Positions 1 to 8,667 of a stretch of 64,000 bases of DNA are shown here, piece by piece. This DNA is from Chrysopilus asiliformis. Taxonomy: Eukaryota > Arthropoda > Insecta > Diptera > Rhagionidae. The translations under genes were made by a program, and so were the position numbers. The notes under the pieces were generated by a model. The model was given only the letters and a program-made list of their open reading frames with translations. It was not told the origin of the DNA and made no database searches. The stretch is taken from contig OZ035961.1 of assembly GCA_964034945.1 (NCBI GenBank), positions 59,880,084-59,944,083 of the forward strand, written 5' to 3'. Every line of letters begins with the position of its first letter. Within the stretch, counting starts at the first letter, position 1.

Positions 1-241
1 CGAGTTGAGTCCCGCCCCCTCTCAGAAATCTATTTCCCATCAAAATTGGAAAAAGGGGCGTGGCCTAGTTAAGCCCCGCCCCTTCTCAGAAATCGATTTC
101 CCATCAAAATTGGAAAAAGGGGCGTGGCCGAGTTAAGCCCCGCTCTCTCTCAGAAATCGATTTCCCATCAAAATTGGAAAAAAAGGCGTGGCCGAGTTAA
201 GCCCCGCCCCCTCTCAGAAATCGATTTCCCATCAAAATTGG

Positions 242-274
242 AAAAAGGGGCGTGGCCGAGTTAAGCCCCGCCCC
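242..274 (-). terminator. Hairpin followed by T5 on the minus strand (representative copy)
   Basis: Read on the minus strand, GGGGCGGGGC, an 8-nt loop TTAACTCG and GCCACGCCCC form a stem with 9 of 10 pairs, followed at once by five T residues (246 to 242). This is the shape of an intrinsic terminator, and T5 alone is a usual stop for RNA polymerase III. The same element occurs in most monomers, so a minus-strand RNA would meet it every 64 nt. The consensus plus strand has no T run longer than three. The array looks eukaryotic, so bacterial-type termination is not claimed; the structure is seen, the function is inferred. Confidence 0.3.
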
Positions 275-275
275 C
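247..275. promoter_or_regulatory. Opposed GC-box/KLF-like sites in each monomer (representative copy)
   Basis: The minus strand of 265-275 reads GGGGGCGGGGC, a perfect GC box of the type bound by Sp1-family zinc fingers. The plus strand of 247-256 reads GGGGCGTGGC, which fits the GC/CACCC-type site of KLF factors. The two arms are inverted repeats of each other with 9 of 10 positions complementary and an 8-nt spacer. The pair recurs in nearly every monomer, so the window holds around 2,000 such sites. Binding is an inference from motif match only; such short GC-rich motifs can also be incidental to a GC-rich satellite. Confidence 0.4.
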
Positions 276-293
276 TCTCAGAAATCGATTTCC
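253..293 (+). promoter_or_regulatory. tRNA-like A-box and degenerate B-box candidates (representative copy)
   Basis: TGGCCGAGTTA at 253-263 resembles the Pol III A box (TRGCNNAGY-type), and GCGTGGCCGAG just upstream is the kind of sequence found in the D-arm region of tRNA-Leu and tRNA-Ser genes, as I recall them. About 20 bp downstream, 283-293 contains TCGATTTCC, which is the B-box core with one extra T and without the leading GGT. No acceptor stem, no T-arm and no complete cloverleaf are present, so this is not a tRNA gene. It could be a relic of a tRNA-derived unit or a chance match. Confidence 0.15.
281..292. other. 12-bp perfect palindrome centred on ATCGAT (representative copy)
   Basis: GAAATCGATTTC equals its own reverse complement. 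It contains ATCGAT, which is both a ClaI recognition sequence and a core favoured by CUT-homeodomain proteins (Cux/CDP and Onecut). It is preserved in most monomers. Recurrent variants that break it are CAATTT in place of CGATTT (for example 840, 8,254, 20,659) and CGATCT (for example 350, 4,267, 16,672). Whether any protein reads it here is unknown. Confidence 0.5.
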
Positions 294-300
294 CATCAAA

Positions 301-305
301 ATTGG
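301..305 (-). promoter_or_regulatory. CCAAT box in reverse orientation (representative copy)
   Basis: ATTGG on the plus strand is CCAAT on the minus strand. On the minus strand each unit therefore reads CCAAT, then ATCGAT, then a GC box within about 40 bp, a promoter-like order of motifs. A variant monomer with AAATTTAGAAAAA (for example 3,957-3,969) loses it. CCAAT is only five bases, so by itself this is weak evidence. Confidence 0.25.
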
Positions 306-2122
306 AAAAAGGGGCGTGGCCGAGTGAAGCCCCGCCCCCTCTCAGAAATCGATCTCCCATCAAAATTGGAAAAAGGGGCGTGGCCGAGTAAAGTCCCGCC
401 CCCTCTCAGAAATCGATTTCCCATCAAAATTGGAAAAAGGGGCGTGGCCGAGTTAAGCTCCGCCCCATCTCAGAAATCGAAAAAGGGGCGTGGCCGAGTT
501 AAGCCCCGCCCCCTCTCAGAAATCGATTTCCCATCAAAATTGGAAAAAGGGGCGTGGCCGAGTTAAGCCCCGCCCCCTCTCAGAAATCGATTTCCCATCA
601 AAATTGGAAAAATGGGCGTGGCCGAGCTAAGCCCCGCCCCCTCTCAGAAATCGATTTCCCATCAAAATTGGAAAAAGGGGCGTGGCCGAGTTAAGCCCCG
701 CCCCCTCTCAGAAATCGATTTCCCATCAAAATTGGAAAAAGGGGCGTGGCCGAGTTAAGCCCCGCCCCCTCTCAGAAATCGATTTCCCATCAAAGTTGGA
801 AAAAGGGGCGTGGCCGAGTTAAGCCCCGCCCCTCAGAAATCAATTTCCCATCAAAATTGGAAAAAGGGGCGTGGCCGAGTTAAGCCCCGCCCCCTCTCAG
901 AAATCGATTTCCCATCAAAATTGGAAAAAGGGGCGTGGCCGAGTTAAGCCCCGCCCCCTCTCAGAAATCGATTTCCCATCAAAATTGGAAAAAGGGGCGT
1001 GGCCGAGTTAAGCCCCGCCCCCTCTCAGAAATCGATTTCCCATCAAAATTGGAAAAAGGGGCGTGGCCGAGTTAAGCCCCGCCCCCTCAGAAATCGATTT
1101 CTCATCAAAATTGGAAAAAGGGGCGTGGCCGAGTTAAGCCCCGCCCCCTCTCAGAAATCGATTTCCCATCAAAATTGGAAAAAGGGGCGTGGCCGAGTTA
1201 AGCCTCGCCCCCTCTCAGAAATCGATTTCCCATCAAAATTGGAAAAAGGGGCGTGGCCGAGTTAAGCCCCGCCCCCTCTCAGAAATCGATTTCCCATCAA
1301 AATTGGAAAAAGGGGCGTGGCCGAGTCAAGCCCAGCCCCCTCTCAGAAATCGATTTCCCATCAAAATTGGAAAAAGGGGCGTGGTCGAGTTAAGCCCCGC
1401 CCCCTCTCAGAAATCGATTTCCCATCAAAATTGGAAAAAGGGGCGTGGCCGAGTTAAGCCCCGCCCCCTCTCAGAAATCGATTTCCCATCAAAATTGGAA
1501 AAAGGGGCGTGGCCGAGTCAAGCCCCGCCCCCTCTCAGAAATCGATTTCCCATCAAAATTGGAAAAAGGGGCGTGGTCGAGTTAAGCCCCGCCCCCTCAG
1601 AAATCGATTTCCCATCAAAATTGGAAAAAGGGGCGTGGCCGAGTTAAGCCCCGCCCCCTCTCAGAAATCGATTTCCCATCAAAATTGGAAAAAGGGGCGT
1701 GGCCTAGTTAAGCCCCGCCCCTTCTCAGAAATCGATTTCCCATCAAAATTGGAAAAAGGGGCGTGGCCGAGTTAAGCCCCGCTCCCTCTCAGAAATCGAT
1801 TTCCCATCAAAATTGGGAAAAAAGGCGTGGCCGAGTTAAGCCCCGCCCCCTCTCAGAAATCGATTTCCCATCAAAATTGGAAAAAGGGGCGTGGCCGAGT
1901 AAAGTCCCGCCCCCTCTCAGAAATCGATTTCCCATCAAAATTGGAAAAAGGGGCGTGGCCGAGTTAAGCCCCGCCCCCTCTCAGAAATCGATTTCCCACC
2001 AAAATTGGAAAAAGGGGCGTGGCCGAGTTAAGCCCCGCCCCCTCTCAGAAATCGATTTCCCATCAAAATTGGAGGAAGGGGCGTGGCCGATTTAAGCCCC
2101 GCCCCCTCTCAGAAATCGATTT

Positions 2123-2188
2123 CCCACCAAAATTGGAAAAAGGGGCGTGGCCGAGTGAAGTCCCGCCCCCTCTCAGGAAAATCGATTT
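2123..2188 (+). repeat. 66-bp monomer with AGGAAAATCG (representative of 6 copies)
   Basis: CTCAGAAATCG is replaced by CTCAGGAAAATCG, two bases longer. I see it at about 2,174, 29,391, 38,316, 54,929, 57,614 and 60,487. It tags members of one higher-order lineage on the left and right sides of the window. The unit edges given are approximate. Confidence 0.75.
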
Positions 2189-3794
2189 CCCATCAAAATT
2201 GGAAAAAGGGGCGTGGCCGAGTTAAGCCCCGCCCCCTCTCAGAAATCGATTTCCCATCAAAATTGGAAAAAGGGGCGTGGCCGAGTGAAGCCCCGCCCCC
2301 TCTCAGAAATCGATTTCCCATCAAAATTGGAAAAAGGGGCGTGGCCGAGTAAAGTCCCGCCCCCTCTCAGAAATCGATTTCCCATCAAAATTGGAATAAG
2401 GGCGTGGCCGAGTTAAGCCCCGCCCACTCTCAGATATCGATTTCCCATCAAAATTGGAAAAAGGGGCGTGGCCGAGTTAAGCCCCGCCCCCTCTCAGAAA
2501 TCGATTTCCCATAAAAATTGGAAAAAGGGGCGTGGTCGAGTTAAGCCCCGCCCCCTCTCAGAAATCGATTTCCCATCAAAATTTGAAAAAGGGGCGTGGC
2601 CGAGTTAAGCCCCGCCCCCTCTCAGAAATCGATTTCCCATCAAAATTGGAAAAAGGGGCGTGGCCGAGTTAAGCCCCGCCCCCTCTCAGAAATCGATTTC
2701 CCATCAAAATTGGAAAAAGGGCGTGGCCGAGTCAAGCCCCGCCCCCTCAGAAATCGATTTCCCATTAAAATTGGAAAAAGGGGCGTGGCCGAGTAAAGCC
2801 CCGCCCCCTCAGAAATCGATTTCCCATTAAAATTGGAAAAAGGGGCGTGGCCGAGTTAAGCCCCGCCCCTCTCAGAAATCGATTTCCCTTCAAAATTGGA
2901 AAAAGGGGCGTGGCCGAGTTAAGCCCCGCCCCCTCTCAGAAATCGATTTCCCATCAAAATTGGAAAAAGGGGCGTGGCCGAGTAAAGCCCCGCCCCCTCT
3001 CAGAAATCGATTTCCCATCAAAATTGGAAAAAGGGCGTGGCCGTGTCAAGCCCCGCCCCCTCTCAGAAATCGATTTCCCATCAAAATTGGAAAAAGGGGC
3101 GTGGCCGAGTTAAGCCCCGCCCCCTCTCAGAAATCGATTTCCCATCAAAATTGGAAAAAGGGGCGTGGCCGAGTTAAGCCCCGCCCCCTCTCAGAAATCG
3201 ATTTCCCATCAAAATTGGAAAAAGGGGCGTGGCCGAGTTAAGCCCCGCCCCCTCTCAGAAATCGATTTCCCATCAAAATTGGAAAAAGGGGCGTGGCCGA
3301 GTGAAGCCCCGCCCCCTCTCAGAAATCGATTTCCCATCAAAATTGGAAAAAGGGGCGTGGCCGGTTTAAGCCCCGCCCCCTCTCAGAAATCGATTTCCCA
3401 TTAAAATTTAAAAAAGGGGCGTGGCCGAGTTAAGCCCCGCCCCCTCAGAAATCGATTTCCCATTAAAATTGGAAAAAGGGGCGTGGCCGAGTTAAGCCCC
3501 GCCCCCTCTCAGAAATCGATTTCCCTTCAAAATTGGAAAAAGGGGCGTGGCCGAGTTAAGCCCCGCCCCCTCTCAGAAATCGATTTCCCATCAAAATTGG
3601 AAAAAGGGGCGTGGCCGAGTTAAGCCCCGCCCCCTCTCAGAAATCGATTTCCCATCAAAATTGGAAAAAGGGCGTGGCCGAGTCAAGCCCCGCCCCCTCT
3701 CAGAAATCGATTTCCCATCAAAATTGGAAAAAGGGGCGTGGCCGAGTTAAGCCCCGCACTCTCTCAGAAATCGATTTCCCATAAAAATTGGAAA

Positions 3795-3840
3795 AAGGGC
3801 CGTGGCCGAGTTAAGCCCCGCCCCAGCTCAGAAATCGAAA
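3795..3840 (+). repeat. 46-bp truncated monomer (representative of about 19 copies)
   Basis: The unit passes from AAATCG directly to AAAAAGGGG, losing 18 bp that include the CCATCAAAATTGG module. Seventeen copies also carry CCCCAGCTCAG in place of CCCCCTCTCAG: near 3,830, 5,015, 9,578, 10,865, 16,230, 17,420, 22,299, 23,586, 33,632, 34,815, 42,559, 43,932, 46,082, 47,272, 50,057, 51,247 and 63,801. Two others carry CCCATCTCAG instead (near 468 and 27,614), so they are either a sister lineage or a second deletion. Confidence 0.85.
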
Positions 3841-6288
3841 AAGGGGCGTGGCCGAGTTAAGCCCCGCCCCCTCTCAGAAATCGATTTCCCATCAAAATTG
3901 GAAAAAGGGGCGTGGCCCAGTTAAGCCCCGCCCCCTCTCAGAAATCGATTTCCCATCAAATTTAGAAAAAGGGGCGTGGCCGAGTCAAGCCCCGCCCCCT
4001 CTCAGAAATCGATTTCCCATCAAAATTGGAAAAAGGGGCGTGGCCGAGTTAAGCCCCGCCCCCTCAGAAATCGATTTCCCATCAAAATTGGAAAAAGGGG
4101 CGTGACCCAGTTAAGCCCCGCCCCCTCTCAGAAATCGATTTCCCATCAAAATTGGAAAAAGGGGCGTGGTCGAGTTAAGCCCCGCCCCCTCTCAGAAATC
4201 GATTTCCCATCAAAATTGGAAAAAGGGGCGTGGCCGAGTGAAGCCCCACCCCCTCTCAGAAATCGATCTCCCATCAAAATTGGAAAAAGGGGCGTGGCCG
4301 AGTAAAGTCCCGCCCCCTCTCAGAAATCGATTTCCCATCAAAATTGGAAAAAGCGGCGTGGCCGAGTTAAGCCCCGCCCCCTCTCAGAAATCGATTTCCC
4401 ATCAAAATTGGAAAAAAGGGCGTGGCCGAGTTAAGCCCCGCCCCCTCTCAGAAATCGATTTCCCATCAAATTTAGAAAAAGGGGCGTGGCCGAGTCAAGC
4501 CCCGCCCCCTCAGAAATCGATTTCCCATCAAAATTGGAAAAAGGGGCGTGGCCGATTTAAGCCCCGCCCCCTCTCAGAAATCGATTTCCCATTAAAATTT
4601 AAAAAAGGGGCGTGGCCGAGTTAAGCCCCGCCCCCTCAGAAATCGATTTCCCATTAAAATTGGAAAAAGGGGCGTGGCCGAGTTAAGCCCCGCCCCCTCT
4701 CAGAAATCGATTTCCCTTCAAAATTGGAAAAAGGGGCGTGGCCGAGTTAAGCCCCGCCCCCTCTCAGAAATCGATTTCCCATCAAAATTGGAAAAAGGGG
4801 CGTGGCCGAGTTAATCCCCGCCCCCTCTCAGAAATCGATTTCCCATCAAAATTGGAAAAAGGGCGTGGCCGAGTCAAGCCCCGCCCCCTCTCAGAAATCG
4901 ATTTCCCATCAAAATTGGAAAAAGGGGCGTGGCCGAGTTAAGCCCCGCACTCTCTCAGAAATCGATTTCCCATAAAAATTGGAAAAAGGGCCGTGGCCGA
5001 GTTAAGCCCCGCCCCAGCTCAGAAATCGAAAAAGGGGCGTGGCCGAGTTAAGCCCCGCCCCCTCTCAGAAATCGATTTCCCATCAAAATTGGAAAAAGGG
5101 GCGTGGCCCAGTTAAGCCCCGCCCCGTCTCAGAAATCGATTTCCCATCAAATTTAGAAAAAGGGGCGTGGCCGAGTCAAGCCCCGCCCCCTCAGAAATCG
5201 ATTTCCCATCAAAATTGGAAAAAGGGGCGTGGCCGAGTTAAGCCCCGCCCCCTCTCAGAAATCGATTTCCCATCAAAATTGGAAAAAGGGGCGTGGCCGA
5301 GTTAAGCCCCGCCCCCTCTCAGAAATCGATTTCCCATCAAAATTGGAAAAAGGGGCGTGGCCGAGTTAAGCCCCGCCCCCTCAGAAATCGATTTCCCATC
5401 AAAATTGGAAAAAGGGGCGTGGCCGAGTTAAGCCCCGCCCCCTCTCAGAAATCGATTTCCCATCAAAATTGGAAAAAGGGGCGTGGCCGAGTTAAGCCCC
5501 GCCCCCTCTCAGAAATCGATTTCCCATCAAAATTGGAAAAAGGGGCGTGGCCGAGTTAAGCCCCGCTCCCTCAGAAATCGATTTCCCATCAAAATTGGAA
5601 AAAGGGGCGTGGCCGAGTTAAGCCCCGCCCCCTCTCAGAAATCGATTTCCCATCAAAATTGGAAAAAGGGGCGTGGCCGAGTTAAGCCCCGCTCCCTCAG
5701 AAATCGATTTCCCATCAAAATTGGAAAAAGGGGCGTGGCCGAGTTAAGCCCCGCCCCTCTCAGAAAACGATTTCCCATCAAAATTGGAAAAAGGGGCGTG
5801 GCCGAGTTGAGCCCCGCCCCCTCTCAGAAATCGATTTCCCATCAAAATTGGAAAAAGGGGCGTGGCCGAGTTAAGCCCCGCCCCCTCTCAGAAATCGATT
5901 TCCCATCAAAATTGGAAAAAGGGGCGTGGCCGAGTTAAGCCACGCCCCCTCTCAGAAATCGATCTCCCATCAAAATTGGAAAAAGGGGCGTGGCCAAGTT
6001 AAGTCCCGCCCCCTCTCAGAAATCGATTTCCCATCAAAATTGGAAAAAGGGGCGTGGCCGAGTTAAGCCCCGCCCCCTCTCAGAAATCGATTTCCCATCA
6101 AAATTGGAAAAAGGGGCGTGGCCTAGTTAAGCCCGCCCCTTCTCAGAAATCGATTTCCCATCAAAATTGGAAAAAGGGGCGTGGCCGAGTTAAGCCCCGC
6201 TCCCTCTCAGAAATCGATTTCCCATCAAAATTGGAAAAAAAGGCGTGGCCGAGTTAAGCCCCGCCCCCTCTCAGAAATCGATTTCCCA

Positions 6289-6483
6289 TCAAAATTGGAA
6301 AAAGGGGCGTGGACGAGTTAAGCCCCGCCCCCTCTCAGAAATCGATTTCCCATCAAAATTGGAAAAAGGGGCGTGGCCGAGTGAAGCCCCGCCCCCTCTC
6401 AGAAATCGATCTCCCATCAAAATTGGAAAAAGGGGCGTGGCCAAGTTAAGCCCCGCCCCTCTCAGCAATCGATTTCCCATCAA
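6289..6483 (-). other. Spurious minus-strand open frame (64 codons); not a gene
   Basis: The minus strand of a consensus monomer has one ATG, giving an 11-residue peptide MGNRFLRGGGA before TAA. Here a cluster of variants, including the loss of one C from the C5 run and a CAGCAA substitution near 6,465, extends the frame to 64 codons. An identical copy sits at 18,694-18,888 because the surrounding 11-kb block is duplicated. It is a by-product of the satellite. Confidence 0.85.
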
Positions 6484-7963
6484 AATTGGAAAAAGGGGCG
6501 TGGCCGAGTTAAGCCCCGCCCCCTCTCAGAAATCGATTTCCCATCAAAATTGGAAAAAGGGGCGTGGCCGAGTTAAGCCCCGCCCCCTCTCAGAAATCGA
6601 TTTCCCATCAAAATTGGAAAAAGGGGCGTGGCCGAGTTAAGCCCCGCCCCCTCTCAGAAATCGATTTCCCATCAAAATTGGAAAAAGGGGCGTGGCCGAG
6701 TTAAGCCCCGCTCCCTCAGAAATCGATTTCCCATCAAAATTGGAAAAAGGGGCGTGGCCGAGTTAAGCCCCGCCCCCTCTCAGAAATCGATTTCCCATCA
6801 AAATTGGAAAAAGGTGCGTGGCCCAGTAAGGCCCCGCCCCCTCTCAGAAATCGATTTCCCTTCAAAATTGGAAAAAGGGGCGTGGCCGAGTTAAGCCCCG
6901 CCCCCTCTCAGAAATCGATTTCCCATCAAAATTGGAAAAAGGGGCGTGGCCGAGTTAAGCCCCGCCCCCTCTCAGAAATCGATTTCCCATCAAAATTGGA
7001 AAAAGGGCGTGGCCGAGTCAAGCCCCGCCCCCTCAGAAATCGATTTCCCATTAAAATTGGAAAAAGGGGCGTGGCCGAGTCAAGCCCCGCCCCCTCTCAG
7101 AAATCGATCTTCCATCAAAATTGGAAAAAGGGGCGTGGCCGAGTTAAGTCCCGCCCCCTCTCAGAAATCGATTTCCCATCAAAATTGGAAAAAGGGGCGT
7201 GGCCGAGTTAAGCCCCGCCCCCTCTCAGAAATCGATTTCCCATCAAAATTGGAAAAAGGGCCGTGGCCGAGTTAAGCCCCGCCCGCTCTCAGAAATCGAT
7301 TTCCCATCAAAATTGGAAAAAGGGGCGTGGCCGAGTTAAGCCCCGCCCCCTCTCAGAAATCGATTTCCCATCAAAATTGGAAATAGGGGCGTGGCCGAGT
7401 TAAGCCCGCCCCCTCTCAGAAATCGATTTCCCATCAAAATTGGAAAAAGGGGCGTGGCCGAGCTAAGCCCCGCCCCCTCTCAGAAATCGATTTCCCATCA
7501 AAATTGGAAAAAGGGGCGTGACCCAGTTAAGCCCCGCCCCCTCTCAGAAATCGATTTCCCATCAAAATTGGAAAAAGGGGCGTGGCCGAGTTAAGCCCCG
7601 CCCCCTCAGAAATCGATTTCCCATCAAAATTGGAAAAAGGGGCGTGACCCAGTTAAGCCCCGCCCCCTCTCAGAAATCGATTTCCCATCAAAATTGGGAA
7701 AAGGGGCGTGGCCGAGTTAAGCCCCGCCCCCTCTCAGAAATCGATTTCCCATCAAAATTGGAAAAAGGGGCGTGGCCGAGTTAAGCCCCGCCCCCTCTCA
7801 GAAATCGATTTCCCATCAAAATTGGAAAAAGGGGCGTGGCCGAGTGAAGCCCCGCCCCCTCTCAGAAATCGATTTCCCATCAAAATTGGAAAAAGGGGCG
7901 TGGCCGAGTTAAGCCCCGCCCCCTCTCAGAAATCGATTTCCCATCAAAATTGGAAAAAGGGGC

Positions 7964-8488
7964 GTGGCCGAGTTAAGCCCCGCCCCCTCTCAGAAATCGA
8001 TTTCCCATCAAAATTGGAAAAAGGGGCGTGGCCGAGTTAAGCCCCGCCCCCTCTCAGAAATCGATTTCCCATCAAAATTGGAAAAAGGGGCGTGGCCGAG
8101 TGAAGCCCCGCCCCCTCTCAGAAATCGATTTCCCATCAAAATTGGAAAAAGGGGGGTGGCCGAGTTAAGCCCGGCCCCCTCTCAGAAATCGATTTCCCAT
8201 CAAAATTGGAAAAAGGGGCGTGGCCGAGTTAAGCCCCGCCCCCTCTCAGAAATCAATTTCCCATCAAAATTGGAAAAAGGGGCGTGGCCGAGTGAAGCCC
8301 CGCCTCCTCTCCGAAATCGATTTCCCATCAAAATTGGAAAAAGGGGCGTGGCCGAGTTAAGCCCCGCCCCCTCTCAGAAATCGATTTCCCATCAAAATTG
8401 GAAAAAGGGGCGTGGCCGAGTGAAGCCCCGCCCCCTCTCAGAAATCGATTTCCCATCAAAATTGGAAAAAGGGGGGTGGCCGAGTTAA
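7964..8488 (+). other. Longest-class spurious open frame (174 codons); not a gene
   Basis: This open frame, its copy at 20,369-20,893, and others of equal length at 55,160-55,684, 57,845-58,369 and 60,718-61,242 are the longest in the window. Each exists only because some monomers carry GTGAAG or GTCAAG instead of GTTAAG, which removes the TAA stop in one frame. Each monomer shifts the frame by one, so the peptide cycles through the same three translations of the monomer about every 64 residues. Starts are GTG or TTG; the consensus plus strand contains no ATG. No domain, signal peptide or membrane segment can be argued. I treat all plus-strand open frames in the window this way. Confidence 0.9.
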
Positions 8489-8667
8489 GCCCGGCCCCCT
8501 CTCAGAAATCGATTTCCCATCAAAATTGGAAAAAGGGGCGTGGCCGAGTTAAGCCCCGCCCCCTCTCAGAAATCAATTTCCCATCAAAATTGGAAAAAGG
8601 GGCGTGGTCGAGTTAAGCCCCGCCCCCTCTCAGAAATCGATTTCCCATCAAAATTGGAAAAAGGGGC

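Larger units (their letters stand above)
247..310 (+). repeat. Reference (consensus) monomer, 64 bp
   Basis: This unit matches the majority base at every position and is used here as position 1-64. Modules in order: GGGGCGTGGC (1-10), an 8-nt spacer CGAGTTAA (11-18), GCCCCGCCCC (19-28), a pyrimidine stretch CTCTC (29-33), then A34, the palindrome GAAATCGATTTC (35-46), CCATCAAAATTGG (47-59) and A5 (60-64). Positions 1-34 are about 74% GC and 35-64 about 30% GC. The commonest substitutions fall in 11-18: GTTAAG becomes GTGAAG, GTCAAG, GTAAAG or GTTGAG, and GCCGAG becomes GTCGAG, GCCTAG, GCCCAG or GCCAAG. Confidence 0.95.
1..3035 (+). repeat. Left mosaic segment of the array
   Basis: Positions 1 to about 557 align with 27,150 to about 27,705 (offset 27,149, then 27,148 after a single-base difference near 27,225). 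Positions about 1,190-2,240 align with about 28,340-29,455 by shared markers: the GTCAAGCCCAGCC monomer (1,326 and 28,476) and the 66-bp AGGAAAATCG monomer (2,174 and 29,391), with one extra monomer in the right copy. Positions about 2,480-3,035 align with about 32,290-32,845. The three source segments are joined in a different order from the right side, so this is a mosaic. No gene is present. Confidence 0.75.

Noticed and set aside
247..275. Bacterial intrinsic terminators or bacterial origin of the array
   Set aside because: The hairpin-T5 shape fits, but a gene-free 64-kb satellite with hierarchical repeats is not a bacterial arrangement; the shape follows from the GC inverted repeat next to the A-tract.
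247..293. Functional tRNA gene
   Set aside because: There is only an A-box-like match and a degenerate B-box-like match; no acceptor stem, anticodon arm or T arm can be folded within 64 bp.
265..300. G-quadruplex on the minus strand
   Set aside because: Each unit offers only GGGGG, GGGG and a distant GGG on that strand, so four runs with short loops are not available within a monomer; a structure would need two monomers and long loops.
247..310. CENP-B box in the monomer
   Set aside because: The essential TTCG and CGGG bases at their required spacing are absent on both strands.
8151..8188. Compensatory change in the hairpin: GGGGGGTGGC with GCCCGGCCCC (also 8,471, 20,556 and 20,876)
   Set aside because: The two substitutions sit in the same unit, but the changed bases face unchanged ones across the stem, so they add two mismatches instead of restoring pairing. 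The 320-bp spacing shows a copied five-monomer segment.
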